From Triparma verrucosa (Eukaryota > Sar > Bolidophyceae > Parmales > Triparmaceae): a stretch of DNA of 64,000 nucleotides. Every line of letters begins with the position of its first letter. The first letter of the stretch is position 1. The position numbers and the translations under genes were made by a program. The stretch is taken from positions 28,220 through 92,219 of the forward strand of contig BRXX01000052.1 of assembly GCA_030267905.1 (NCBI GenBank), read 5' to 3'. Under the pieces are notes generated by a model that was not told the origin of the DNA, made no database searches, and saw nothing but the letters and a program-made list of their open reading frames with translations. Positions 54,113 to 63,924 of this stretch are shown here, piece by piece.

Positions 54113-54158
54113 TTATGTTTCTTCTTCTTCTTCGAATTCCTCCTCCTCATCTCCATTG

Positions 54159-54198
<40 letters not shown>

Positions 54199-55081
54199 CC
54201 AAAACCGTGAAGAACTCCCCAACCTTGACGTCCCTCACCGTAACGACTGCCCTCCCCCCTTCCTCCAACTCCACCACCTCACAATTTGCCCCCTCACTTA
54301 CGAAACAAAGCTCCCCATCTGGGGCATCCTCCTCAGTAAACACAACCGTCCCCGCCTCAACATCTTCAACCGCGTAAATTCCATCGACGTTCGTGTTCTC
54401 AGTTTTAGCACCCCCCTCACTCCCTTCACCGAAGTGAACGTCCCTGGCGAAGGAGACGCTGTCACTTGACATTTCGGTGCAGTGAAACCACACCCTCGTG
54501 TCGAGGAGTATCCACTCACCCTCGTTGACGGTGACCTTCCTCTTGGCTTCCTCGACGTTGAGCCGCTGCGCCAGACCCTTGGTTGGTTTTAGAGTCCACG
54601 TTTTAGAGCCGAGGTACTGGTAATGGTAAGTGAAGGTTGAGGTTACGGCGTCGGTGTGAAGGGGGCGGCCGACGTTGGAGCCTCGACCGATGAACGACCA
54701 CAATGCGGGAGTCTCGCCCGGAATTCTCAAGCTCAAGGGGAGGCTCAGGTGGGATTCCAGCGTAGACACTTTGAGGTCCTGGAGGATGAAGCTCGTGTAA
54801 CCCTTTGACGTCTTGAATACGTCGGGGGAGGAACCGTTTTTAACGTTCTCGACGGTGATGGATTCCCTGTCCTTGGATTTCAGCAAAGTGGAGTTATAAT
54901 ACGATTTCAGGAGGGACCACTTTGCATCGGCACTGTCGGTTTCGCGCTTGCGCTTGGGAGGTTTTAGGAGGAGAACCGACGGGCCGGTTTTGGAGGCGAA
55001 GGTGGAGCGTAGAAGATCGATAGGAATGGCCGAGCCGACGGAGTGCGTGTACGTTGGAATAGGACATATTTGAGGCGGCAT
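54113..55081 (-). CDS. JmjC/cupin-like protein with SET-like C-terminal segment and poly-Asp tail
   Basis: A 322-codon frame. A nuclear-type KPPKRKRE patch precedes a cupin region in which HTDAVTST (HxD) and WFHCTE (third His) form a likely Fe(II) triad, with KTWTLKPT and WILLDTRVW strands. After an acidic linker, a segment with GIYAVEDVEAGTVVF, CxFVSEGANCEV and VTVRDVKVGEFFTV resembles the C-terminal part of SET domains (ARDI-GEEL), but lacks clear catalytic NHS. The end is a poly-Asp run encoded by an ATC microsatellite on the plus strand (about 54159-54196), then Glu-rich. Predicted nuclear oxygenase; function unknown. Confidence 0.65.
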
Positions 55082-55317
55082 TTGTTGGGAGACTTAAGGA
55101 GCAGTGGTGGTGAGAGCGATAAAAGGAAGAGTAAATTCTTTTCTACTGAACGAGAGGCTTTGGAGTGTTTATTCTAGCTTGAATGCGAGTAAGTGAGCGA
55201 GCCTGGAAGATAAAAAAACTAGACGTCGTAAAGAGTTGATCAAACACAGCAGAATTTCAATCCATTTTCCATTTTCACAGAACATTTTTTACTCCAACCC
55301 GCTCCACCCCCTTTACG

Positions 55318-56399
55318 ATGACGAACAGCAGCAGCCTCTTCTTCGACCCCAATATGATGGACGCTTCGATGTGCATAGTCCCCGAAATTCCCGCCGTAAA
55401 CACGCTAATGCCTAGTATTGCCTACTCTGTGCCCGTCGGCGTCGCTTCCTTGTTTTCGCTCCGTCAAGTCTTCCTCTTTTCGGTGTATTTGACCGAGCGA
55501 GAGGCCTTGGTGCACTTTTGCGAGGTGATATAATCCTGCCGTTTTCACCGCAAAATCGATTAAAACCCGACTTAACATCGTTAATCACCTCCATTTCTAA
55601 TTTCCTACCCCTTTCCTTCTTTTCTCGCGCCCGCAGTCCACTCCCACCTTCTCCAACACGGCCTCCAACATCAGTTACATCATCGCTGCCTTCTTCGTAC
55701 CCTCCTCCCCTCCCCTCTCCCTTCCTCTGAAAATTTCCATGCTGATGGTCGGCGTTGGCTCTTACCTTTTCCACTCCACTTCCAACTTTTTTACAGAGGT
55801 GAGAACGGGGAGCAGAACGACGAAATCGAGTCTGTACCTAACCCAATCCTAATTTTCGGCAGCTCCTCGACGAGCTGTCGATGACGCTGGTCCTCTTCGT
55901 GGTCTTCGTCTCTCAGAGGTTGATATTGTCCGGGAACAGCTACGACGTAATCAAAATTGGAGCATACGTGGCAGTCATTATCTTCGGTTGGGTGGATTAC
56001 GTTTTATCCCAGGATTACGAGGTGAGAGAGTTTGCCATCCGAAAATCACGACCCCCACATTTTCGCATTCCTAACGTTCCGCAACGCTCTCAGGTCTTCA
56101 AGAGTTTCTTCACTCTCCTCTTCAGCCTTACCGTCATCGACTACTTGACGACCTCCCGTACTAAATCGATCTACCCATTCCTCTCCCTCCTCTCCTTCCT
56201 TCTCGGTCGTTTGACGTGGCAGTCCGAGCGCGACGCCTTCGAAGCCGAAAAATGCGAGGGGAAGGAGTGGCTTCACCCGATTTGGCACGCTTTGAGCGCG
56301 GCGGGGTGCGTTTTTTGGTGCAAGGGGTTAGAGGAGGAGTGGGTCATTGGAGTGGGGCACAAGTTGGAGACCGTTAAAGCGTTGGTTTATTTCTTTTAG
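55318..56399 (+). CDS. Alkaline ceramidase (ACER family)
   Basis: Four exons in phase 0: 55318-55524, 55637-55798, 55863-56021 and 56094-56399, giving 277 residues. Seven hydrophobic segments are present. The family signature is spread over the exons: HFCE then STPTFSNTASNISY, the GVGSYLFHSTSNFFTE block, LLDELSM directly after the splice, and the C-terminal HPIWHALSA. These residues bind zinc and form the active site in CREST-superfamily ceramidases. The enzyme hydrolyses ceramide to sphingosine and fatty acid in the ER or Golgi membrane. Confidence 0.85.
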
Positions 56400-56530
56400 G
56401 TGTGATGAGTGAGTGAGTGAGTGAGGGAGGGAGGGAGAGAGAGAAAACGAACGACGATCGTTTCGATATGCAAATTGTTTCTTCTTCTTTCTCATTATCA
56501 TAAGCACCCGCCCCCACCCCTCCCAACTTT

Positions 56531-59222
56531 TCATGCTAGCTGCGGAACTGCCGTTTTCCCCATGAGTTTCATGACGGTCCCCTTGATGTGTTTAGCGTTG
56601 AGTCCCGCGTTTTCGTATTGTTCGTATTGCGGCCCAGCCTCGAAGTAGGCGTCTGGGAGGTTCATGGGGCGGAAGCGGAGGTCCCCGGCGTCGAGGAGAC
56701 CGTCGAGGGAGAGGAAGTGGAGGACGGCGTCGCCGAAGCCGCCGCGGGAGTTCTCTTCCACGGTTATTATGGCGGAGTGGGAGGAGGCGAGGGAACGGAC
56801 GAGGTCGATGTCGAGGGGCTTCATGAAACGGGCGTCAGCGACGGTCACGGAGATGTCGGAGTCGACTTCTTCGAGATCGTTCGCGGCGAGGAGGGACTCG
56901 TGGAGGCGAGTGCCGAAGCTGAGGATCGCGACCTTGTCCTTCCTCTGGGCGTTGCTCCGGGAGCTTGTCCTGACGATTCTGCCCTTTCCGACTTCAACGG
57001 CGGTGCCCTCCGACGGTATTCCTTCAGGTAGATCATATCCGAAGAGCGTCTTGAGCTGTGAGCGACGAGAAGATTGGATTAGATAACGTAGCCACTAATT
57101 TAGCGCAAATAAGTTGGTCTTACCTTCTCGACTCCGTACCCCGTGCCTCTCGGGTACCTCACAACGCTCGGCGATTCGTCGATTCCGTGCGCCGTCCTGA
57201 TCATGTTCTTGAGCTCTATCTCGTCGCTGGGCGCCATGATTATGAGGTTGGGGATGCAGCCTAGGTAGCTGAGGTCGTAGGCTCCGTGGTGGGTTGGGCC
57301 GTCGTTGCCGACGAGGCCGGCGCGGTCGAGGATCATGCGGACGGGGAGGTTCTGGATGGCCACGTCGTGGACGACCTGGTCGTAGCCCCTCTGCATGAAG
57401 GTAGAGTAGATGCACACGAAGGGCTTGAGGCCCTCAGCTGCCATCGCCGAGGCCATAGTGACGGCGTGCTGCTCAGCGATTCCAACGTCAAAGGTTCGCT
57501 TGGGGAAGCGCCTTCCGAAGATGTCCATTCCTGTCCCCCCAGGCATGGCCGCCGTGATTCCCACGACGGTCCTGTCCTCCGTGGCGACGTCCACGAGCTC
57601 GTTCGCGAAGATGGAGGTCAGGCTGGGAGGGCCCTTCTTACCCTTGAACTGGACGCCGGTGGCGACGTCGAACTTCGCCACGCCGTGCATTTTATCGCTG
57701 GCGGCCTCGGCGGGGGCGTAACCCTTTCCCTTGATGGTCTTGACATGGAGGAGGACTGGTTTGTTGCTCGGGCTGTCTCGGAGCTGGGGGGGGGGGTTAG
57801 TGGATGCCGAGGGAGCGAACGGCAGTGGAGGAAGCCAACCGAGCCGAGGAGCGGAGCGACGAGTTAGGATACTGTTGCTCGGCGTTTCAGTTCGTCGCTT
57901 CGACCATGCACGTCAATATCCAGTACACACGCCTCACCTTCTCTAAAATCGGAACGAAATTATCCAAATCATGCCCATCAAGCGGGCCGACGTAATAGAA
58001 CCCCAGCTCCTCAAACAGCGTCCCCCCGCTGACGATCCCCCTAGCGTACTCGTCAATTTTCTTGTTGAACTCCTGTATATTCTCAGGGAAGAGACCGCTG
58101 AGACCTTTCGCGACCTCGCGGAAGTCCTGAAAAGGCTTGCTGACGAGGATCTGGCTCGTGGTTGCGCTGAGCGAGCTCGCGGCCCCCGTCCCTCCAGCGC
58201 TGGGTGTCCCGGTGGGGAGGGATACCTGGCCGTTGTCGTTGAGGATAACTATCATACGATTTTTAAGGTAGCCTGCTGAGTTCATTGCTTCGTAGGCCAT
58301 TCCGCCGGTTATGGCGCCGTCGCCTATTACGGCTATGCAGTTGTTGCGGGGTTTGTTGAGCATCTGCTTGGCTATGGAGTAGCCCTGGGCGGCGGAGATT
58401 GAGGTGGAGGAGTGGCCGGCTCCCATGGCGTCGTAGGGGGATTCTTTCATCTTGCAGAAGCCGGAGATGCCGCCGAGCTGGCGGAGAGTTGGCATGCCGG
58501 AGCGGCGGCCGGTGAGGATCTTGTGGGGGTAGCATTGGTGGGAGACGTCCCAGATTATTTTGTCCTCGGGGGCATCGAAGACGTGGTGGAGGGCCACCGT
58601 CATTTCTATGACGCCGAGGGAGGAGCCGAGGTGGCCGCCGGTCTTGGAGACGGAGCGGATGACGTCCCAGCGGAGCTCGTTGGAGAGCTAAGGGAGGAGC
58701 AGCGAGCGAAGCGAGCCGAGGAGCGGAGCGACGAGTTAGAATACTGTGCGAGTATAGAGGGAGCGAAGCGACCGACCTAGCGAAGCGAGGCCCGAGCCTT
58801 GATGAGTACCGAAGCCCCGCTCCTCGCATACTCTCACCTGCTTGAGCTGGGGTATGGTCAGGCCGTTGAGGTCCGAGGGGTCGTTGATGGTGTCGAGGAG
58901 GGGGGTGGAGGGGGGAGGAGTGGGGGTCGAGAAATCTGCGACGACCGAAGTTTAAGTCGTATGAACGTTGATTGTAGGAGTTAGAATTAAACGAAGAGCA
59001 AGCGAGGAAGCATGAACGATTGAACGTAACGAGGTTAGAATTTTATGGCGGTGGTGTTCTGGAGATGGTGAGCATTTGTCTCGACTCGACAGGTTTCTTA
59101 CCGTTGTGGAGAGTTGTGGAGGACTTGGAGGATTTGGGTTGGGTGGGGGCGGGGGCGAGGGAGGTGAGGGAAGAAGGACTAGAGAGGAGGAAGGGGGACG
59201 ATAGCGTCGGAAGGAAGAAGAG
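56531..59222 (-). CDS. DXS: 1-deoxy-D-xylulose-5-phosphate synthase (plastid MEP pathway), first exon unresolved
   Basis: Exons with matching phases: 59102-59222 (from acceptor), 58838-58935, 57938-58687, 57124-57783 and 56531-57055; together about 717 residues. Motifs: TPLLDTIND, SKTGGHLGSSLGV, WDVSHQCYPHKILTGR, the thiamine-diphosphate site GDGAITGGMAYEAMN, DRAGLVGNDGPTHHG, VGIAEQHAVT, and the C-terminal TVEENSRGGFG. It joins pyruvate and glyceraldehyde-3-phosphate, the first step of plastid isoprenoid synthesis. The visible N-terminus (LFFLPTLSS then Ser/Pro-rich) reads as a plastid pre-sequence; the exon with the ATG lies to the right of 59222 and was not found. Three of its introns carry introner motifs. 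Confidence 0.93.
57784..57937 (-). mobile_element. Introner-like intron (DXS, between third and fourth exons)
   Basis: Gene strand: donor GTGAGGCG, GGTCGAAGCGACGAAC in the body, then TATCCTAACTCGTCGCTCC and GCTCCTCGGCTCGG, ending in a C-run and CAG. The 5' GAAGCGACGA and the 3' TCGTCGCT are mutually complementary. Confidence 0.7.
58688..58837 (-). mobile_element. Introner-like intron (DXS, between second and third exons)
   Basis: Gene strand: GTGAGAGTATGCGAGG, AGCGGGGCTTCGG, GTCGGTCGCTTCGCTCCC, then AGTATTCTAACTCGTCG and CTCCGCTCCTCGGC before CCTTAG. It holds two copies of the CGCTTCGCTC-type block and the whole 3' consensus. Confidence 0.75.
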
Positions 59223-59833
59223 CTGTTTGTGGTGTGGGGGCGGGGGCAGAGATGAGAACAGTGAGTCGGGTTAGAATGGTTTGTGTGTCTGTTCCTCGTA
59301 AGGGTTCAGTATGATTGACGTTGTCAATGGTGATTGATGTTGTCAATAGTGTTCGTTGAATAGTATTGTGATGCTGTGTACGCGTTTATGTGGTGATATA
59401 TGTTCAGTTGAAGAAGTCCCTTACCCATGCGATTGTTGATAGCTTCTGTAGTGTGTAATTGTGTTAGTTAGACGACATTTTTTATAAATTGTTATAGTTG
59501 AATCGGGGCATAGATGTTTATTGTCTGAGATGGTGTAATAATGTTTAATGCTATAATGTAAATTTGTTGACTTTTGCGACTGTGATATGAAATCAAGGTA
59601 GCGATGGGCAAAGTGTGATGTGTGCTTCCTGTATTGGTCAATTTAACGATCGTTCGACTTTAAAACTACAAACAATAGAATATGAACGGTCTTGAGTCGT
59701 ATTCTAGCACGCACCATCGATCAAAACCGATCAATTAAGCGACAGAGTAATAGTGTGATGGATTTTGGCTGGCCTGGGAAAGGGCCTGAGATTATTACAG
59801 GGTATTATTGGCATTACGGACTCAATTTACATC
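59223..59833. other. Divergent region between DXS and the SPT small subunit gene
   Basis: About 610 AT-rich bp. It should hold the missing DXS start exon or 5' leader (minus strand). ATTCTAACCCG plus a Pro/Cys-rich tract ending ACAAACAG near 59223 is a likely branch point and acceptor for the first DXS exon shown. ATG candidates are many and none is convincing. Confidence 0.4.
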
Positions 59834-60390
59834 ATGGCGCTGAAAAAACGCTCAGAGACACCGAGTGAGTATAGAAACGAGGCATGCGCAGGGATACGGG
59901 CCGACAATGGTGTCTTAAGGTTGTCTTTTACTGTGGCTCACTGCTGTGTGGCTCACTGCCTTAATCGAGGACGAGGACTTTCATAAGCCGATCGATATCG
60001 ATATTGCTGTACCGGTGTAGGATTGCGCGTTACGCTAAGTTACGTTTGACGTTGACGTTGCTCATTGGACGTTGTCTACCTGAACTGAACTGGAACTGAA
60101 CTGGAACTGAAGCGATGTGCTTGCACATATTCTAACTCCTTCACCACAATTCCTCCTCTTCATCGTCCACTTCCTCTCCTCAAAACACTCTAGACCAAGA
60201 CCACCTCTCCCCCCTCGACAACATAATATCCCGCAACATCTACCGATATGAGCTGTGGACTGGCCTGTACATGCTTTCTCCTGCCGAGAAGTTCTTGATA
60301 AACGCCTTCACGATCATAGGAAGTTGTCTTTGGGTGTATTATATGTCGAGCTTTTTCAAGGGATTCTTGGTTGGGTTTTGGGGATCGTAG
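59834..60390 (+). CDS. Small subunit of serine palmitoyltransferase (ssSPT-like)
   Basis: Two exons join in phase 1: 59834-59864 (MALKKRSETP plus one base; donor GTGAGT) and 60194-60390 (acceptor CTCTAG), giving 75 residues. The core reads IYRYELWTGLYMLSPAEKFL followed by one hydrophobic helix (FTIIGSCLWVYYM) and a short tail. YxLxxGLYMLxxxEK before a single TM helix is the pattern of ssSPT proteins from plants and animals, which bind and stimulate the LCB1-LCB2 enzyme in the ER and help set acyl-CoA choice in sphingoid-base synthesis. The 329-bp intron contains a repeated CTGAACTGGAA unit and ATTCTAACTCC. Confidence 0.62.
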
Positions 60391-60617
60391 GGAATTTAGG
60401 GAGGGAGGGTGTATGTGTGTGGGGGGGGGAGAGAGTGGAGTGGAGATGATTGTAGTGTGTTGGGTTTTGTTGACGATATTGTGTGATTAGATGTTGTGTA
60501 GAGTAATGTGTTGGTGCTAATTATGAAATAATTTATAAAAAGAAGAAGAATTTTGCAATGACTTGACTTGACTTGTATCATGAACTAACAATAACTAATA
60601 TCTAGGTTTAGATTAGA

Positions 60618-61944
60618 CTAGAGACCCTTCAACTTCTTGAACTTGAGCATCTTCTCCTCCGTAGGCTCGAAACCCCAGTGCCACAGCGTCTGCCTCACCA
60701 CAGGACTGATACTGACGTCGCCAACCTCCTTCCCCGCGACGATGATCTTCTTCAGGAGCTGGTTCCTGAACCTGCCCTTCTCCCCCGTCAGGCTGTTCCA
60801 CCTCTGGATCTGCCTCTCGTCGTCGCTCGTCCGACGACCCTGGAAGAACCTGCAGTACCACTGGAACCAGCCGTAGGGGTCGGTCTCGCTTATCCAGCCG
60901 CTGCTCTCCCACATTCCGAGGCTGCCGCCGCACTTTTTACGGAACTTGTTGACGTTCTCGCGGTACACGGAAGACGTGAGAAGGATCTGGATGAAGTGCG
61001 AGGAGCGAAGCGACGAGTTAGAATAGAGTAACGATGATATCGATTGGAGGAATGACGACGACGGCGACAACGACGATGATGATGACTGTTGCTATTGCTG
61101 CATTCCTAGATCGTCGCTTCGCTTCGCTCCTCTCCTACCCCACTGCGTCGTACCTTGGCATCCAGCCCCTCGACCCAGCTGGAATGACACGACGACTCGA
61201 CGGCCTCCTTCCCGGTGTACCTAAGGTTCGTGACGGCGCTAACGATGGGCCGGAAGTACGTCCCCCCGAACGCGCCGCCCCGGAGGACCTCCTCGGGAGA
61301 ACGGTTCGGCTTGAAGGTGCTGAAACCTGAGAAGGTGAAATCGCCGTTGGCGGCGCGACTGGGGCCGGAGGCCTTCTCAGGGAAGACGCGGATGTCGAGG
61401 ACGGGGCTCTGGGGGGGGTCCTTGTACAGCTCCTTGTTCTGGCTGACGAGCCTGACCCTGTACTCGGAGTTGGTGGAGGGAGGCTCGGGGACACCGTTGA
61501 CTTCACCGCTCTTCTTGGGCTCCTTGGAGGACTTTTCGACCCGAGAAGCCTCGGCCTTGGAGGCGCGCTCGGCGGTCACCTTGAAGAGACGGAAGAGACG
61601 GGGGTTAGCTAGCTGGAGGTCGTCGCACCGGTTGCTTGTTGGGAGCAGGGGTTCGTTCTCACCTTGGCCTTCCAAGTCTTGACCAACGCAGAAGCCTGCT
61701 TTGAAGCGGCGTCAGAGATCTTCTTCGACTTGGCGATCTTGCCGAGCACGGATCCCAGCTTGCTAGCGACGAGCATCTCCTCCGTTATGCCCTCGCTGTA
61801 CGTTTCAAGGGACTTCAGGAGATCGATGAGCTGTTCGGCAGAGTCTGATTCAGAGTCGCCCTTTTCCTTGCAGCGGCTGTAAACGAGAGAAAGATCAGCG
61901 TTAATGGATATCAACGACTTGAGGGCACGATTCGAAGCTGACAT
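60618..61944 (-). CDS. TFIIS N-terminal-domain protein fused to a conserved GWFQWYCRFF domain
   Basis: Three exons in phase 0: 61663-61944, 61154-61579 and 60618-60986, giving 358 residues. The N-terminal about 90 residues form a helical bundle of the TFIIS-N type (LIDLLKSLETYSEGITEEML, VLGKIAKSK, ASALVKTWK), a domain that docks transcription elongation factors. A charged linker precedes a second domain: GGTYFRPIVSAVTNLRY in exon 2, and CGGSLGMWESSGWISE with DPYGWFQWYCRFFQGRR and DDERQIQRW in exon 3. I recall this second domain from fungal and algal proteins of unknown function. A nuclear role is likely. Intron 2 is the clearest introner-like element in the window. Confidence 0.72.
60987..61153 (-). 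mobile_element. Introner-like intron with terminal inverted repeats (TFIIS-N gene intron 2)
   Basis: 167 bp. The gene strand near the donor reads GGAGCGAAGCGAAGCGACGA; near the acceptor it reads TTCTAACTCGTCGCTTCGC followed by TCCTCGCAC. GAAGCGACGA and TCGTCGCTTC are exact inverted repeats near the two ends. The donor is GTACGA and the acceptor ATCCAG. This is the best candidate for a mobile, intron-generating element in the window. Confidence 0.78.
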
Positions 61945-62078
61945 GGATGTAGTGGAGTGCGATGGTGGCGTTGCTTTTGGGCTGCAGTGATTTTATAATT
62001 CTGGTGGAACTTGCCTGGGAAACGAAAGATTTTTGAAAATAGCGATTGAACGAACGCCGTTTTTTTCGTTATACTCTC

Positions 62079-63169
62079 ATGAAATCATTAAAATCCATTC
62101 TGACCCTTCATTCTTGTAGGGCTCTGGCTCTATTAGCCTTTCTGTGCCTCCCCCTCGCTTCCACATTTGCTCCTCTATCTCCTCTATTAAAACACGCGCG
62201 AGAGAGACCTTTCTATCGCCCCCAGTCAATTACCGTCTTACGACCGTCCTTAATTCTTTCCTCATCTTCGATTCCGCCAATCCCTTCCGCCACCAATGCG
62301 GACAATATTCCGAGTAATATTCCTGCTCCAGAACCAACCTACTCCCTCCCGGCGTTCTACTCCAAGCTTCCCTCGCAGATCTCCTCCCCCCGCGCGCTAT
62401 CCAATGTCATAGGCCTCACCGTTATAGGTCTATCCACCTGCCTCGCCCTCTACCATGTGGACACTAGCCCCCTCCGGAATGAGCCTTGGGCATTCCGGCT
62501 TCCCCTCAGGTGAGTGTTAGATTGTTTATTTGCGCGTCAATACTTGCACAGCCATCATTAACTCCTTGCTCCGCTCGTTGTGCTCCTCGTGCTCGTCGTT
62601 GCAGCCTCTTCAAGGACTACACCGTGTCCCTGAACGCTGCTCCCCTCATCACAAAGTCCCTAACTTCCCTCGCCGTGTACATCCTCGGCGACGTAATATC
62701 TCAATTCTCCACCAGCGCCAACCTCCACACGGTCGACCGCACCCGAATCCTTCGCTCCGGCGCAGCGGGAGGGTTCGGCCACGGCCCCCTCAGCCACTTC
62801 TGGTACCGCCTTTCGGAGACGTTCTTCAATTACATGGGCTGGAACGCCGTGAGGTGGGGGGTGCTTCCTATGATTGGCGTCGATCAACTTTTTTGGGGGC
62901 CGTTCTGGAACAATACTTACATCGTTATCCTCGGCATCCTATCCCTCAGCAGCCCCCGCAAAATCTTGTCCGAGGTCAAGCAGACGACCGTCCCCCTAGT
63001 CGTGTCAGGCCTCAAACTCTGGCCCCTCGCGCACTTAGTCACGTACGGCCTTTGTCCTGTGGATTGGAGGCTGGTATGGGTGGACGCCGTGGAGATTCTG
63101 TGGGTGACAATACTGGCTACGACGGCAGCGAGGACAAAGATGAAGGCGGAGAAAGAGGAAGGCGAATGA
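62079..63169 (+). CDS. Mpv17/PMP22-family membrane protein with plastid-type pre-sequence
   Basis: Two exons join in phase 2: 62079-62509 and 62605-63169, giving 331 residues. The N-terminus MKSLKSILTL-CRALALLAFLCLPLASTFAP is a signal peptide with an exact ASTFAP site, the ochrophyte plastid-import motif, followed by a Ser/Pro-rich transit region. The second half has the Mpv17 pattern: LTSLAVYILGDVISQ, AAGGFGHGPLSHFWYRL, VDQLFWGPFWNN, and LKLWPLAHLVTYGLCPVDWR. Mpv17 proteins sit in mitochondrial, peroxisomal or plastid envelope membranes and may act as channels. A plastid membrane location is inferred. Confidence 0.88.
62510..62604 (+). mobile_element. Possible introner-like intron in the Mpv17-family gene
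   Basis: 95 bp. It begins GTGAGTGTTAG, has ATTAACTCCTTGCTCCGCTCG in the 3' half and ends GCTCGTCGTTGCAG. Order and content resemble the family (TAACTC, CTCCGCTCG, TCGTCG) but the match is weaker than in the DXS and TFIIS-N introns. Confidence 0.4.
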
Positions 63170-63194
63170 ATGGGTCGCCTCAGGTTGAATTTTT

Positions 63195-63748
63195 GCAGTT
63201 GCGTGTGCATGCAGTCACTCGATGACCTGCCGCGAGTGTACAGACGAGACGATTAGGGGAGGCCTGCCTTGCCCACTCTGCAGCCGATTTCGGGTTACGA
63301 AGTTGGAAAGATCATCGACAGCATAGGAGCTCACGGACTCTGGCCGACATCGCTCAAGAACCTGACGCAGCTAGCGAGCGGGGAGGGATTTAATGAGTAC
63401 TTCAAGGACCTGTTCGTGGGAAACGAGGCGCCGTATCTTAGGTGGAAGGAGGTGTTCGACGTACTAGAGCTTGTGGGGGTCGGGGCGGAGGGAGGGGGCG
63501 AGTCTCTGGAGCAACAGCTGCTCAAGATCATAGGGTCGGAGGACATGGAGAAGTTGAGGGCGCTGGCCAAGCTGTGCAGTATTGAGTTCTTTCACGATCC
63601 GTCACTTTTGGTGGCAGTGTCGAGGAGGATACTGGAGGTCCTGGAGCTGGCAATGCTGGCGCCGGCGAAGGAGAAGAAAGTCCGAGGAAAGAAGAAGAAG
63701 GAGAAGAAGAAGAAGAAGGCTAATCCAATGGTTGTAAAATTAAAATAA
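63195..63748 (+). pseudogene. Broken RING-finger gene next to the telomere (5' truncated, frameshifted)
   Basis: In one frame (63201 onward) the sequence encodes the second half of a RING finger: CACSHSMTCREC then GLPCPLC (to about 63281). In the next frame (+1) it continues without a gap as QPISGYEVGKIIDSIGAHG, LWPTSLKNLTQLASGEGFNEYF, and a helical, Lys-rich C-terminus to the stop at 63748. In this type of protein the CPLC of the RING is followed at once by PIS, so the two frames belong together and one base is missing near 63281. The first cysteines of the RING are also absent, because the Mpv17-family stop lies only about 30 bp upstream. It may be a decayed gene or an assembly/sequencing error. 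Confidence 0.7.
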
Positions 63749-63924
63749 TTTTTATTCTCAAATAAACTTCATTCTTTTTAGTTTTTGTTGATGTTGTACT
63801 TGAGATTAAAGTCAAGAATATTAATATTGAGTCAAGGATGACTCTTCCGGTATCTGAAAGAGCGGTCGGCTAATTTTGGCAAGTTACCGTATGGTTAGGG
63901 ATATGACTAGGAAAATGTTTAGAG
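63749..63924. other. Short subtelomeric spacer
   Basis: About 175 bp between the broken RING gene and the telomere. It is AT-rich with AATAAA (polyadenylation-type signal) near 63760 and one isolated TTAGGG at 63895-63900. No subtelomeric repeats are visible. Confidence 0.6.
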
